Below, in pieces: positions 18,185 to 28,468 of a stretch of 64,000 bases of DNA (positions within the stretch are counted from its first letter, which is position 1; the number at the start of each line of letters is the position of its first letter). The notes beneath the pieces are model-generated. The model was not told the origin of the DNA. It did no database searches and saw nothing but the letters and a program-made list of their open reading frames with translations. Source of the DNA: Bordetella genomosp. 13 (GTDB taxonomy: Bacteria; Pseudomonadota; Gammaproteobacteria; Burkholderiales; Burkholderiaceae_B). The translations under genes were made by a program, and so were the position numbers. Location of the stretch: assembly GCF_002119665.1 (NCBI RefSeq), contig NZ_CP021111.1:1178001-1242000 (forward strand). The letters run 5' to 3'.

Positions 18185-19252
18185 ATGCCGCGCCAGCTAT
18201 CCGGTCCGCCCCGCGAAGATTTCGATTCGCCCTGGAAGGAAGCGCTGGAGCGCTTCCTTCCCCAGGCGCTGGCGCTGTTCGCTCCCGATCTGAACGAGCG
18301 CGTCGACTGGAGGCAGCCGCCGGTCTTCCTCGACAAGGAATTCCAGGATATGGCCGCGGGCATCGCCCTGCACGGCCGCCGGCACGTCGACAAATTGGTA
18401 AGGCTGGCGCTGATGCCGGGCCGCTACCTGCGGGTGCTGCTGCATGTCGAGATAGAGACCCGCCGTCCAACGGCGGCCGCGCTGCGCAGAGCCACGCTGC
18501 GCATGCAGCAGTACGACTACCTCGTTCATGACCGCTATGTCCTCAGGCCGCTGTTGGCCGACGAATCGACGCCGCCGATCACCGTGTATACCCTTGTCGT
18601 GTTCACGCGCGGAGATGGACCGGGCTGGCTGACGGCCGAGCATCGGGCGCTGCAGAACCTTCAGCCGCTGCGCTACCAGGCCGTGTATCTGGAGCCGTGG
18701 CTGCAGCGCTGGCAGGTGCTGCAGGAATTGGCGCGAGACAACCCCTTCGCGGTGGTCGTCATGGCGCAGTTGGTGGCCCAACGGTATCGCCGGCCCGAGC
18801 GGTTGCGCCCGAAGGTCGGACTGGTCCGCCAATTACTCGATCTTGATCATCCGCCAGACCAGGTTGTTATCTTGGTGAAGCTGATCGACTGGATGGTGAC
18901 CCTGCCGGTCGACATGCACCAGCGCTACGTCAATGAGGTGGACAAGATCCAAAGGAGTTCCCGAATGCCCTACGTTTCCACCCATGAACGGGTCTACACC
19001 AGGCGCGGCATCGAAATCGGCGAGGCTGTGGGATTGCGCAAGGGCGAAGAAATCGGCCTCAAGCGCGGCCAGCACCTCGCCCTATCGGTTCTGCTGGACG
19101 ATCTGGCCGCACAGAGGTTCGGCATCCTCCCCGACTGGGCCCGGCAACGCCTGCAGCAAGCCGACACCGACCAACTGCGTACCTGGAGCCGCCGCATTCT
19201 CGCAGCCGAATCGCTGCAGGCGTTGTTCGACGCCGACGAAACGCCGAACTGA
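18185..19252 (+). CDS. Rpn-type (DUF4351-like) PD-(D/E)XK nuclease/transposase-like protein
   Basis: 355 residues. The N-terminal part looks like the Rpn/'putative transposase' nuclease fold: DWRQPPVFLDKEFQD, then HVDKLVRLAL, and the second acidic cluster LLHVEIETRR, where Rpn proteins usually read ExQ. The C-terminus has a helical, charged tail (RKGEEIGLKRGQHLALSVLLDDLAAQRFG) common in this group. Known Rpn proteins cut DNA and raise recombination in E. coli; their terminal-repeat-free genes are not true transposons, and no inverted repeats or target duplications are seen around this one. The start at 18185 is the most N-terminal ATG. Confidence 0.75.
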   Translation: MPRQLSGPPREDFDSPWKEALERFLPQALALFAPDLNERVDWRQPPVFLDKEFQDMAAGIALHGRRHVDKLVRLALMPGRYLRVLLHVEIETRRPTAAALRRATLRMQQYDYLVHDRYVLRPLLADESTPPITVYTLVVFTRGDGPGWLTAEHRALQNLQPLRYQAVYLEPWLQRWQVLQELARDNPFAVVVMAQLVAQRYRRPERLRPKVGLVRQLLDLDHPPDQVVILVKLIDWMVTLPVDMHQRYVNEVDKIQRSSRMPYVSTHERVYTRRGIEIGEAVGLRKGEEIGLKRGQHLALSVLLDDLAAQRFGILPDWARQRLQQADTDQLRTWSRRILAAESLQALFDADETPN

Positions 19253-19398
19253 GCACTGACCACTGAACCCCCGGGGCATCCCATCTCGTCCGCCCGGCGC
19301 GCACTCGCGCATGTCACGGGCCAGCGCGCTCCAGCGCATAGAATGGCGGCAGTCCGTGCGGCCGGTTGCCGCGCGGCGGTACCCTTCATCCCGCCATC

Positions 19399-20556
<1,158 letters not shown>

Positions 20557-20578
20557 GGCGACGTACCGCCGCAATGAC

Positions 20579-21514
20579 TCACGTCCCTGCGCGATGCAGG
20601 TGCGTCAATGCCAGTGCCGTGGCCGCTGCGCGCGTCTCCACGCCCAGCTTCACATACACGTGTTCCAGGTGCTTGTTGACCGTGCGCGGGCTCATGCCCA
20701 GTATCTCGCTGATGTCGCGATTGGTCTTGCCTTTTGCCAGCCACGACAGCACCTCGGCCTCGCGCGCGGTCAGGCGATAGGCCCCGGCCAGCGAGGCCAG
20801 CGGCGGGCGCTGCGCCACGCCTTCCTCCAGCAGCAGCACGGGCTCTCCGCCCCGTCGCTCGCTGGACACCCGCACGCGCAGCTCGCGGCCGTCGCGCGCG
20901 ACCACATAGGTCTGCCCGTCGTCGCCGCCGGCCTGTTGTGCGGCCAGCCATTGCGCCAGCGCTTCGGGCAGTTCGCCCGTCTCGCCGTCCACGTTCAGAT
21001 ACTGCGTCAGCCACAGGCGCGCCTTGGCCGTCTTCCATGCGATGCGTCCGTCCGCACCCAGCACCACCACGGCGTTGGCGCTGGCATCCATCGCCGACAG
21101 CGCGGCCGACATCACGCTGGCCGTGCGCAGGTGCGCGTCCAGGCGCGCCAGCACCACCGAAGCGTCGATCGGCTTGGTGACGTAATCGGCGCCGCCCGCC
21201 TGGAAACCGCGCACCACGTCCTCGGGTTCGGACAGGCCCGTCATGAACACCACCGGAACGTGGCTCGCGCGGCGGTGCGCCTTCAGGCGCCGGCACGTCT
21301 CGAAGCCGTCCATGCCGGGCATCAGCGCGTCCATCAGGACGATATCCGGCAGCACGAAGTCCATGCGCGCGATGGCCGAGGGCCCGTCCGTGGCCACCAC
21401 CACCATGTAGCCGGCCTGGTCCAGCGCCTCCGACAGCATCTTCAGATTGTCGGGCGCGTCGTCCACCAGCATGACGAGCTTGTTATGAACGGGCATCGGC
21501 ATGGCGTCGTACAT
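20579..21514 (-). CDS. Response regulator with REC and LuxR-type DNA-binding domain
   Basis: 311 residues. REC domain (about 12-130; VMLVDDAPDN, phosphoacceptor in IVLMDALMPG, K in TKPID), a middle PAS-like segment (about 145-235) and a C-terminal LuxR/FixJ helix-turn-helix (LTAREAEVLSWLAKGKTNRD... VNKHLEHVYVKLG). The start overlaps the end of the NCS1-histidine kinase gene by 32 bp, so it is that sensor's cognate regulator. The likely target is the divergent amide transport/formamidase operon beginning at 25063. Starts at 21502 or 21496 are also possible. Confidence 0.9.
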   Translation of the reverse strand: MYDAMPMPVHNKLVMLVDDAPDNLKMLSEALDQAGYMVVVATDGPSAIARMDFVLPDIVLMDALMPGMDGFETCRRLKAHRRASHVPVVFMTGLSEPEDVVRGFQAGGADYVTKPIDASVVLARLDAHLRTASVMSAALSAMDASANAVVVLGADGRIAWKTAKARLWLTQYLNVDGETGELPEALAQWLAAQQAGGDDGQTYVVARDGRELRVRVSSERRGGEPVLLLEEGVAQRPPLASLAGAYRLTAREAEVLSWLAKGKTNRDISEILGMSPRTVNKHLEHVYVKLGVETRAAATALALTHLHRAGT

Positions 21515-24500
21515 GGTCTTTCAGCAGGGTGTCGTAGTCGGACAACCGGAAATCGCGTGCCAGGGCGGCCAGGTGGTCCAGCAGCGCGGCGGTGTGCGGT
21601 TCGCGCAGGCGGATGTCCTGCAGGCGTGCCTGGATGCCCTTGATGTAGCCCATCGCGCCCAGCTCCAGCAGCGCTTCGGCGTCCTCGCGGCCCAGCGCGA
21701 TGCCGGCCAGCGCCCCGGCGTCGGCCTGACGCGGCATGGGCGGCGGCTCGATCCATTGCAGGCCCAGATGCGTACCCACCTTGGCCAACAGCTCGTCGAG
21801 CGCCACCGGCTTGAGCAGCCAGTCGTTGCTCCAGGTTCCGGCTTCGCGCGGTTCCAGCGTGTGGGCATTGGCCGAGACGATGATGATGGGCGTGGCCACG
21901 CCCTGTTCGCGCAGCAGGCGCGACACTTCGCTGCCGGTCAGGCCTGGCATGGACAAGTCCATCAGGATCAGCGCCGGCTGCAGCGCGGCGGCGCGCGTGA
22001 GGCAGGCATGGCCGCTGTCGGCCTCGTGCACCTCGAAGCCCAGCGGCTCGAGCATCTCGCGCAGCACGCGGCGCTGCGAAGCCTGGTCGTCCACCACCAG
22101 CACGCTGCGACGCGCGCCCGAATAGCCCGTCACCATGCCGGGCCGCGGCAGCCCGCCGCGCGGCGATCGCACCTCGGGCAGGAACAGCTTCAGCGTGAAG
22201 ACGCTGCCCTGGCCCACCTTGCTGCGCACCGTCAGCTCGCCGCCCATGATGTTGGTCAGCATGCGGCAGATGGTCAGGCCCAGGCCCGTGCCGGTGTCGC
22301 CCTGGCTGGCCGCCGCCCAGCTGCGCTCGAAGGGCATGAAGATGCGGTCGAGGTCCTCGGCCGGTATCCCGGCGCCGCTGTCTTCCACCTCCATCTGCAC
22401 CATGTCGGCCGCCTGGCGCACGCGCAGCGCCACGTGTCCCTCGGGCGTGAACTTCACGGCGTTGCTGAGCAGGTTGATCAGAATCTGGCGCAGCCGCTTT
22501 TCGTCGATATGCACGATCTGCGGCAAGCCCGGCGCGGGCTGGTAATCGAAGCGCAGGCCTTTCAGCGCGGTCTGCGGCCGGAACATCTTCACGATCTGGT
22601 CCAGGAAGTCCGGCAGGTTCAGTTCCGTGGTGTCCAGCCGCAGCTTGCCGGCCTCGATGCGCGCGATGTCGAGCAGGCCGTCGATCAGGCCGGTCAGGTG
22701 CTTGCCGCTGCGGTGAATGACCTCCAGCGCCTCGCGCCGCGCCGGCGGCAGGCCAGGGTCGCGCTGCAGTATCTGCGCGTAGCCCAGGATGCTGTTCAGC
22801 GGCGCGCGCAGCTCATGGCTCAGCCCGCCCATGAAGCGGCTCTTGGCCAGGTTGGCGGCCTCGGCCGCTTCCTTCGCCTTCTGCAGCTGCGCGTCGGTTT
22901 CGCGGTGCGCCTCGATCTCCCGCAGCAGCAGATTGGTCTGGCGGTCGGACTCTTCCTGCGCCACCTGCCGGCTCTCGTTGGTCAGCACCAGCCACCAGGC
23001 CGCCACGCCGCCGATCAGCAGCAGCGCGGCGTACAACTTCAGGAAGGTCGCGCGCAGCGGTCCGGCGTCGGCGCCCGCCTGCGCCATGGACACGGCCTCC
23101 TGGTAGTAGATCAGCGACAGCACGGCCGCCAGCAGGCCGGCGATTAGCGCGATGGCCACCAGGTAATGCGCCAGCCGCGTGTGGAAGAGCGGCGTGACGG
23201 GCGCAGGCAGCACGCGCTGCAGCGCCGCGCCCATCTGGTCCTGCAGCCGCGATCCGGTCTTGCAGCGGTCCTGGCAGCGGGCGTCCAGCGTGCAGCACAG
23301 TGAGCAGATCGGGCCGCTATAGGCGGGGCAATGCGCCATGTCGCCGGCCTCGAAGGTATGGTCGCAGATCACGCAGGCGGCATGGGCCGCGCCGCCCAGG
23401 TCGTGCGGCTGGCGCGCCAGATAATAGCGGCCCTTGGTGGCCCAGGCGATGACCGGCGCCGCGGCGAACGCGGCCAGCAGCGCCACGAAGGGCGACAGCG
23501 CGCGCAGGGTCTGCCCGAACAGGCCGCCGTCGGCTGCCATCGACACCGCGAGCGATATCAGCGTGGCTCCCACGCCCACCGGGTTGATGTCGTACAGGTA
23601 CGCGCGCCGGAACTCGATGCCGCGCGGGCTCAGGCCCAGCGGCTTGTTGACGACCAGGTCGGCGACCAGCGCGCCGATCCATGCGAGCGCCACGTGCGAG
23701 AAGATCGCCAGCACGTGCTCCAGCGCATCGAACACGCCCATTTCCATCAGGCCGATGGCGATCAGCACATTGAAGATCAGCCACACCACGCGGCCAGGAT
23801 GGCTGTGCGTGACCCGCGCGAAGAAGTTCGACCATGCCAGCGAGCCGGCGTAGGCATTGGTGACGTTGATCTTCACCTGCGACACGATGACGAACAGCGT
23901 CATCGCGGCCAGCGCCCAGCCGGGGCTGGAGAACACATAGCCATACGCGACCAGGTACATCTGCGTGGGATCGGCCGCCTGCGCAGCCGGAATGCCGTGG
24001 CCCACCACCAGGCTGGCCAGGAAGGCGCCGGCCAGCATCTTCAGCATGCCGGGCACGATCCAGCCCGGGCCGGCGCACAGCAGCGCCGCCCACCAGCGGC
24101 GCCGGTTGGCGGCGGTCTTTTCGGGCAGGAAGCGCAGGAAGTCCACCTGTTCGCCGATCTGCGTGACCAGTGCCGAGGCCACTGCCGCGCCCGCGCCGAA
24201 CATCAGCAGGTTGAAGCCCGATTCGCCGCTGCGGCCCGCGAAGCCGGCCAGGTCGGCCAACGCCGCCGGGTCGGCATGCAGGATGAACACATAGGGCGCC
24301 ACCAGCATCAGTATCCACAGGGGCTGCGTCCAGGACTGCAGGCGGTTCACCAGCGTGATGCCGTAGGTGACGAACGGGATGATCACCACGGCGCACGCCA
24401 GGTACCCCAAAGACAGTGGCAGCCCCGTGCAGCGCTCGATGGCCAGCGCCATGATGGCGGCTTCCAGCGCGAAGAAGATGAACGTGAACGACGCGTAGAT

Positions 24501-24866
24501 CAGTGAAGTGATGGTCGAGCCGATGTAGCCGAAGCCCGCGCCCCGCGTCAGCAGGTCCATGTCCAGACCGTGGCGCGCGGCGTAGTAGGCGATGGGCAGC
24601 CCGGTGAGAAACACCACCACGGCCACCGCCAGAATCGCCCAGAACGCGTTGACGAAACCGTAGTTCAGCGCCAGCGCGCCACCGATGGCCTCGAGCGCCA
24701 GAAAGGACACCGCGCCCAGGGCCGTGTTGGCCACGCGGAACTCGGACCACTTGCGGAAGGACACCGGCGTGAAGCGCAGCGCGTAGTCCTCGAGGGTCTC
24801 GTTGGCGACCCAGGTGTTGTAGTCGCGGCGGATCTTGACGATGCGTTGTGTGGCGCTGGCCTCCAC
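21483..24866 (-). CDS. NCS1 permease-like domain fused to hybrid sensor histidine kinase
   Basis: The GTG at 24866 follows GGAGG by six bases and yields 1127 residues; a longer frame to 25226 is not supported. Residues about 1-480 are a complete-looking NCS1 (purine-cytosine/allantoin-type) permease with about 12 helices (ALEAIGGALALNYGF; TRGAGFGYIGST; NVTNAYAGSLAWSNFF). Residues 498-535 hold eight cysteines (498, 501, 513, 521, 524, 525, 531, 535), a likely zinc module. Two more helices follow, then a histidine kinase with H684 in SHELRAPLN, N-box NLLSNAVKFTPEG and GTGLGL, and a receiver with D970 (LILMDLSMPG). It resembles in principle the transporter-fused sensor CbrA (SLC5 type), but with an NCS1 module. 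Divergent from the urea/amide operon; probably senses or senses-while-transporting the substrate. Confidence 0.93.
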   Translation of the reverse strand: MEASATQRIVKIRRDYNTWVANETLEDYALRFTPVSFRKWSEFRVANTALGAVSFLALEAIGGALALNYGFVNAFWAILAVAVVVFLTGLPIAYYAARHGLDMDLLTRGAGFGYIGSTITSLIYASFTFIFFALEAAIMALAIERCTGLPLSLGYLACAVVIIPFVTYGITLVNRLQSWTQPLWILMLVAPYVFILHADPAALADLAGFAGRSGESGFNLLMFGAGAAVASALVTQIGEQVDFLRFLPEKTAANRRRWWAALLCAGPGWIVPGMLKMLAGAFLASLVVGHGIPAAQAADPTQMYLVAYGYVFSSPGWALAAMTLFVIVSQVKINVTNAYAGSLAWSNFFARVTHSHPGRVVWLIFNVLIAIGLMEMGVFDALEHVLAIFSHVALAWIGALVADLVVNKPLGLSPRGIEFRRAYLYDINPVGVGATLISLAVSMAADGGLFGQTLRALSPFVALLAAFAAAPVIAWATKGRYYLARQPHDLGGAAHAACVICDHTFEAGDMAHCPAYSGPICSLCCTLDARCQDRCKTGSRLQDQMGAALQRVLPAPVTPLFHTRLAHYLVAIALIAGLLAAVLSLIYYQEAVSMAQAGADAGPLRATFLKLYAALLLIGGVAAWWLVLTNESRQVAQEESDRQTNLLLREIEAHRETDAQLQKAKEAAEAANLAKSRFMGGLSHELRAPLNSILGYAQILQRDPGLPPARREALEVIHRSGKHLTGLIDGLLDIARIEAGKLRLDTTELNLPDFLDQIVKMFRPQTALKGLRFDYQPAPGLPQIVHIDEKRLRQILINLLSNAVKFTPEGHVALRVRQAADMVQMEVEDSGAGIPAEDLDRIFMPFERSWAAASQGDTGTGLGLTICRMLTNIMGGELTVRSKVGQGSVFTLKLFLPEVRSPRGGLPRPGMVTGYSGARRSVLVVDDQASQRRVLREMLEPLGFEVHEADSGHACLTRAAALQPALILMDLSMPGLTGSEVSRLLREQGVATPIIIVSANAHTLEPREAGTWSNDWLLKPVALDELLAKVGTHLGLQWIEPPPMPRQADAGALAGIALGREDAEALLELGAMGYIKGIQARLQDIRLREPHTAALLDHLAALARDFRLSDYDTLLKDHVRRHADARS

Positions 24867-24876
24867 GCGGAGCCTC

Positions 24877-24950
24877 CGTATGCGTCGAACGACGTATGCC
24901 CTGTTTGTACCGCCTAGAGGTGCCGCGGCCACTACGTCAATCAACGTATG
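24877..24950. promoter_or_regulatory. Repeated CGTATG motifs in the sensor/amide-operon divergent promoter
   Basis: The 196-bp gap between the sensor kinase and the substrate-binding protein holds three copies of CGTATG (24877-24882, and within ACGTATG at 24892-24898 and 24944-24950). The last is half of an imperfect dyad TACGT-N6-ACGTA (24933-24948). These are candidates for binding by the LuxR-type regulator; no match to a named consensus is claimed. Confidence 0.4.
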
Positions 24951-25062
24951 TTGCGCTGCGTCATCGGTTCCTAGTATGCAATGAACCCGTCCGAATGACG
25001 TGCGGCCCATCGGCTGCGACGGCACGGGGTTTTCCCTAGCGGTTTCATCCAAGGAGCGTTCG

Positions 25063-26325
25063 ATGCCTAGCAACCCGTATCCAGAACAAGAACTCGCCTC
25101 GCCGTCGCGCCGGCGTGCGGCGCTGGCGCTGGCCTCGCTGCCGCTGCTTGGCGTGCCTGCACTGGGCCGCGCCGCCGCGCCGGCCACGGCCGCCATCAAC
25201 ACCACGGGATTGGCGATCACCGACACCGAAGTGACGGTAGGTCAACTGCACTCCGCCACCGGCACCATGGCGATCAGCGAAACGGGATCCATCCAGTCCG
25301 AACGGCTGGCCATCGAACAGATCAACGCCATGGGCGGCATTCTGGGCCGCAAGATCAAGATCATCCAGGAAGACGGCGCGTCCGACTGGCCGACCTTCGC
25401 CGAGAAGGCGCGCAAGCTGCTGGTGAGCGACAAGGTCGCCACCGTGTTCGGCTGCTGGACCTCGGCCTCGCGCAAGGCGGTGCTGCCGGTGTTCGAGAAA
25501 GAGAACGGCCTGCTGTACTACCCGACCTTCTACGAAGGCCTGGAAGAATCCAAGAACGTGTTCTATACGGGCCAGGAGGCGACGCAGCAGATCCTGGCCA
25601 GCCTGGACTGGCTGGCCAGGGAGAAGAAAGCCAAGAGCTACTACCTGATCGGCTCCGACTACATCTGGCCCCGCACCTCGAACAAGATCGCCCGCAAGCA
25701 CATCGAGAACGTGCTGAAGGGCGAGGTGGTGGGCGAGGAATACTACCCGCTGGGCCATACCCAGTTCGGCTCGCTGATCAACAAGATCAAGCTGAGAAAG
25801 CCGGACGTGGTGTTCGCCGTGGTGGTGGGCGGCAGCAATGTGTCGTTCTACAAGCAGCTGAAGGCGGCCGGCGTCACCAGCGACAAGCAGAAACTGCTCA
25901 CCATCTCCGTGACCGAGGACGAGCTGCTCGGCATCGGCGGCGAGAACTGCGAAGGCTTCTGGTCTTGCATGAAGTACTTCCAGTCGCTGGACAACGCCAA
26001 CAACAAGAAATTCGTCGAGGCCTTCAAGGCCAGGTATGGCGCCAACGCGGTTATCGGCGACGTGACGCAGGCCGCCTACCTGGGCCCGTGGCTGTGGAAG
26101 ATGGCCGTGGAGAAGGCCGGCAGCTTCGACGTGGACAAGGTGGTGGCGGCGTCGGCGAATCTCGAGTTCAAGGAAGCGCCCGAAGGCTACGTCAAGGTCG
26201 ATCCCAACCACCATTTGTGGAGCAAGACCCGCATCGGGCAGATCCGCAAGGACGGCCAGTTCAACGTCATCTACGAGACGGCCGAGCTCATCAGGCCGGA
26301 TCCATTTCCCAAGGGCTACCAGTAA
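25063..26325 (+). CDS. urtA: Urea/short-chain-amide ABC transporter substrate-binding protein
   Basis: 420 residues from the ATG at 25063 (AAGGAG six bases upstream). An RRR-containing leader (SPSRRRAALALASLPLLG) suggests Tat or Sec export. The mature protein follows UrtA/FmdD closely in layout: VTVGQLHSATGTMAISE, ASDWPTFAEKARKLL, ATVFGCWTSASRKAVLPVFE, KNVFYTGQEATQQI. UrtA binds urea and FmdD formamide/acetamide; the formamidase gene in the same operon favours formamide or another short amide here. First gene of the urtABCDE-fmdAB-like operon, opposite the NCS1 sensor kinase. Confidence 0.92.
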   Translation: MPSNPYPEQELASPSRRRAALALASLPLLGVPALGRAAAPATAAINTTGLAITDTEVTVGQLHSATGTMAISETGSIQSERLAIEQINAMGGILGRKIKIIQEDGASDWPTFAEKARKLLVSDKVATVFGCWTSASRKAVLPVFEKENGLLYYPTFYEGLEESKNVFYTGQEATQQILASLDWLAREKKAKSYYLIGSDYIWPRTSNKIARKHIENVLKGEVVGEEYYPLGHTQFGSLINKIKLRKPDVVFAVVVGGSNVSFYKQLKAAGVTSDKQKLLTISVTEDELLGIGGENCEGFWSCMKYFQSLDNANNKKFVEAFKARYGANAVIGDVTQAAYLGPWLWKMAVEKAGSFDVDKVVAASANLEFKEAPEGYVKVDPNHHLWSKTRIGQIRKDGQFNVIYETAELIRPDPFPKGYQ

Positions 26326-26403
26326 GCACGAAGCAGCGCGGGGCGTCGCCACGGCGGCTCCGCGACCGGCGCCCGCGCGCCGCAACGCCGCACGAGACAG
26401 CAC

Positions 26404-27321
26404 ATGGAATCCTTCTCCGACCTGGGCGCGATCCTGCTGATGCAGGGCTTCAACGGCCTTTCCGTCTTCAGCGTGCTGCTGCTGATGGCGCTGGGGCTGG
26501 CCATCATCTTCGGCCAGATGGGCGTGATCAACATGGCCCATGGCGAGTTCCTGGCGGTGGGCGCCTATACCACCTATCTGTTCTCGGAACTGACGCAGCA
26601 GTATGCGCCGCAGCTGATGCCGGTGTACTTCTTCATCGCCATTGCGGCGGCCTTCACGGTCACGTTCGCGCTGGGCTGGCTGGTCGAATGGCTGATGATC
26701 CGCCATCTGTACCGGCGGCCGCTGGACACGCTGCTGGCCACGTGGGGGCTGTCTCTGGTGATCCAGCAGGCGCTGCGTTCCATCTTCGGCCCGCGCGAAG
26801 TCAGCCCCACGCTGCCCGATTGGCTGATGGGTTCGGTGCAGCCGCTGGACGGCGTGGACATCCCCATCAACGGACTGTTCGTGATGAGCATCACGCTCGT
26901 CCTGACCGGCGGGCTGATGCTGGCGCTGTTCCGTTCGACCTGGGGCCTGCACGTGCGCGCCACCATGCAGAACCGTGTGATGAGCGGCGCGGTCGGCATC
27001 GACACCAAACGGGTCGACCGCGTGACCTTCGCGCTGGGGTGCGGCATCGCGGGCATCGCGGGAGCGGCGTTCACCACCATAGGCTCCACCGGCCCCACCA
27101 GCGGCTCGCTGTACATCGTCGATACCTTCCTCACGGTGGTCTTCGGCGGAGCGGCCAGTCTGCTGGGCACCATCGCGTCCGCCTTCGCCATCGCGCAGAC
27201 CCAGTCGGTCTCCGAATTCTTCATGACCGGTTCCATGGCCAAGGTGCTCACCTTGTCCGCGGTGGTCGTCATCCTGATGCTGCGCCCGCAGGGGCTGTTC
27301 ACCATCAAGGTCCGCAAATAG
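26404..27321 (+). CDS. urtB: Branched-chain-type ABC permease, UrtB-like
   Basis: 305 residues, hydrophobic throughout, LivH/UrtB type: GLAIIFGQMGVINMAHGEFLAVGAYTTY near the N-terminus is the family signature, and VVFGGAASLLGTIAS near the C-terminus carries the ATPase-contact segment. Begins 78 bp after urtA and is followed by urtC after 16 bp. It forms the inner-membrane channel with UrtC. Confidence 0.92.
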   Translation: MESFSDLGAILLMQGFNGLSVFSVLLLMALGLAIIFGQMGVINMAHGEFLAVGAYTTYLFSELTQQYAPQLMPVYFFIAIAAAFTVTFALGWLVEWLMIRHLYRRPLDTLLATWGLSLVIQQALRSIFGPREVSPTLPDWLMGSVQPLDGVDIPINGLFVMSITLVLTGGLMLALFRSTWGLHVRATMQNRVMSGAVGIDTKRVDRVTFALGCGIAGIAGAAFTTIGSTGPTSGSLYIVDTFLTVVFGGAASLLGTIASAFAIAQTQSVSEFFMTGSMAKVLTLSAVVVILMLRPQGLFTIKVRK

Positions 27322-27337
27322 CCGTCCGGAGATCCAG

Positions 27338-28468
27338 ATGCAGATTTTCTACAGGAACGTATTGGGTGGCCGCGAAGGCCTGATCGGACTGGCCGTGCTG
27401 GCGGCGGTGGTGTTCGTGGTGTTCCCGCTGGCGCTGGACGGCTTCCGGCTGAACCTGGTGGGCAAGTACCTGGCCTATGCCTTCGTGGCCGTCGGCCTGG
27501 TGCTGTGCTGGGGCTACGGCGGCATCCTCAGTCTCGGACAAGGCGTGTTCTTCGGGCTGGGCGGATACTGCATGGCCATGTTCCTGAAGCTGGAGGCTTC
27601 CACCGTCGAGGCCACCAGGATCCAGTCCACGCCCGGCATCCCCGACTTCATGGACTGGAACCAGCTGACCGAACTGCCGTGGTTCTGGGTGCCGTTCAAG
27701 AGCTTCCTGTTCACCGTGCTGGCCGTGCCCGTGGTGCCGATGCTGCTGGCGCTGGTGCTGGGCATCGCCATGTTCAAGCGGCGGGTGGGCGACACGTATT
27801 TCGCCATCGTCACGCAGGCGGTGGCGCTGATCCTGTCGGTGCTCATCATCGGCCAGCAGGGCATGACGGGCGGCGTCAACGGCATCACCGACCTGAAGAC
27901 GCTGCTGGGCTGGGACATCCGCACCGACTCCGCGCGCGTCATCCTGTACTTCGTCAATGCCGTGCTGTTGTTCGCCTGCATCCTGTTCGGGCGGTTCCTG
28001 CTGGCCTCGAAGCTGGGCAAGCTGCTGGTGGCCATGCGCGACAAGGAAGAACGCGTGCGTTTCTCGGGCTATGACGTCGCCAGCTTCAAGGTCTTCGTGT
28101 TCTGCGTGGCGGCGATGTTCTCCGCCATCGGCGGCGCCATGTTCACGCTGCAGGTCGGATTCATGTCGCCTTCCTTCGTGGGCATCGTGCCGTCCATCGA
28201 GATGGTGATCTTCGCCGCGGTGGGCGGACGGCTCTCCCTGCTGGGCGCGGTGTACGGCACCTTGCTGGTCAACTTCGGCAAGAGCTACTTCTCGGAGAGC
28301 TTTCCGCAGCTGTGGCTGTTCCTGATGGGCGGCCTGTTCATCGCGGTGGTGATGGCGTTTCCCAATGGCCTGGCCGGGCTGTACGCGCAGTACGTCAGGC
28401 CGCGCCTGGGCCGCTGGCGGCGCGGTGCCGCCGTGCCGGCCGGCGCCCGCTCGACGGAGGCCGCATGA
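27338..28468 (+). CDS. urtC: Branched-chain-type ABC permease, UrtC-like
   Basis: 376 residues, LivM/UrtC type with about nine helices; GYGGILSLGQGVFFGLGGYCMAMFL and GGVNGITDL are characteristic, and MFSAIGGAMFTLQVGFMSPSFVGIVPSIEMVIFAAVGGRLSLLGAVYG marks the C-terminal core. It has a basic tail and ends in an ATGA overlap with the first ATPase gene, indicating coupled translation. Confidence 0.92.
   Translation: MQIFYRNVLGGREGLIGLAVLAAVVFVVFPLALDGFRLNLVGKYLAYAFVAVGLVLCWGYGGILSLGQGVFFGLGGYCMAMFLKLEASTVEATRIQSTPGIPDFMDWNQLTELPWFWVPFKSFLFTVLAVPVVPMLLALVLGIAMFKRRVGDTYFAIVTQAVALILSVLIIGQQGMTGGVNGITDLKTLLGWDIRTDSARVILYFVNAVLLFACILFGRFLLASKLGKLLVAMRDKEERVRFSGYDVASFKVFVFCVAAMFSAIGGAMFTLQVGFMSPSFVGIVPSIEMVIFAAVGGRLSLLGAVYGTLLVNFGKSYFSESFPQLWLFLMGGLFIAVVMAFPNGLAGLYAQYVRPRLGRWRRGAAVPAGARSTEAA

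Noticed and set aside
18185..19252. Insertion sequence
   Set aside because: The gene resembles Rpn nuclease/transposase-like proteins, but no inverted terminal repeats or target duplication can be seen around it.
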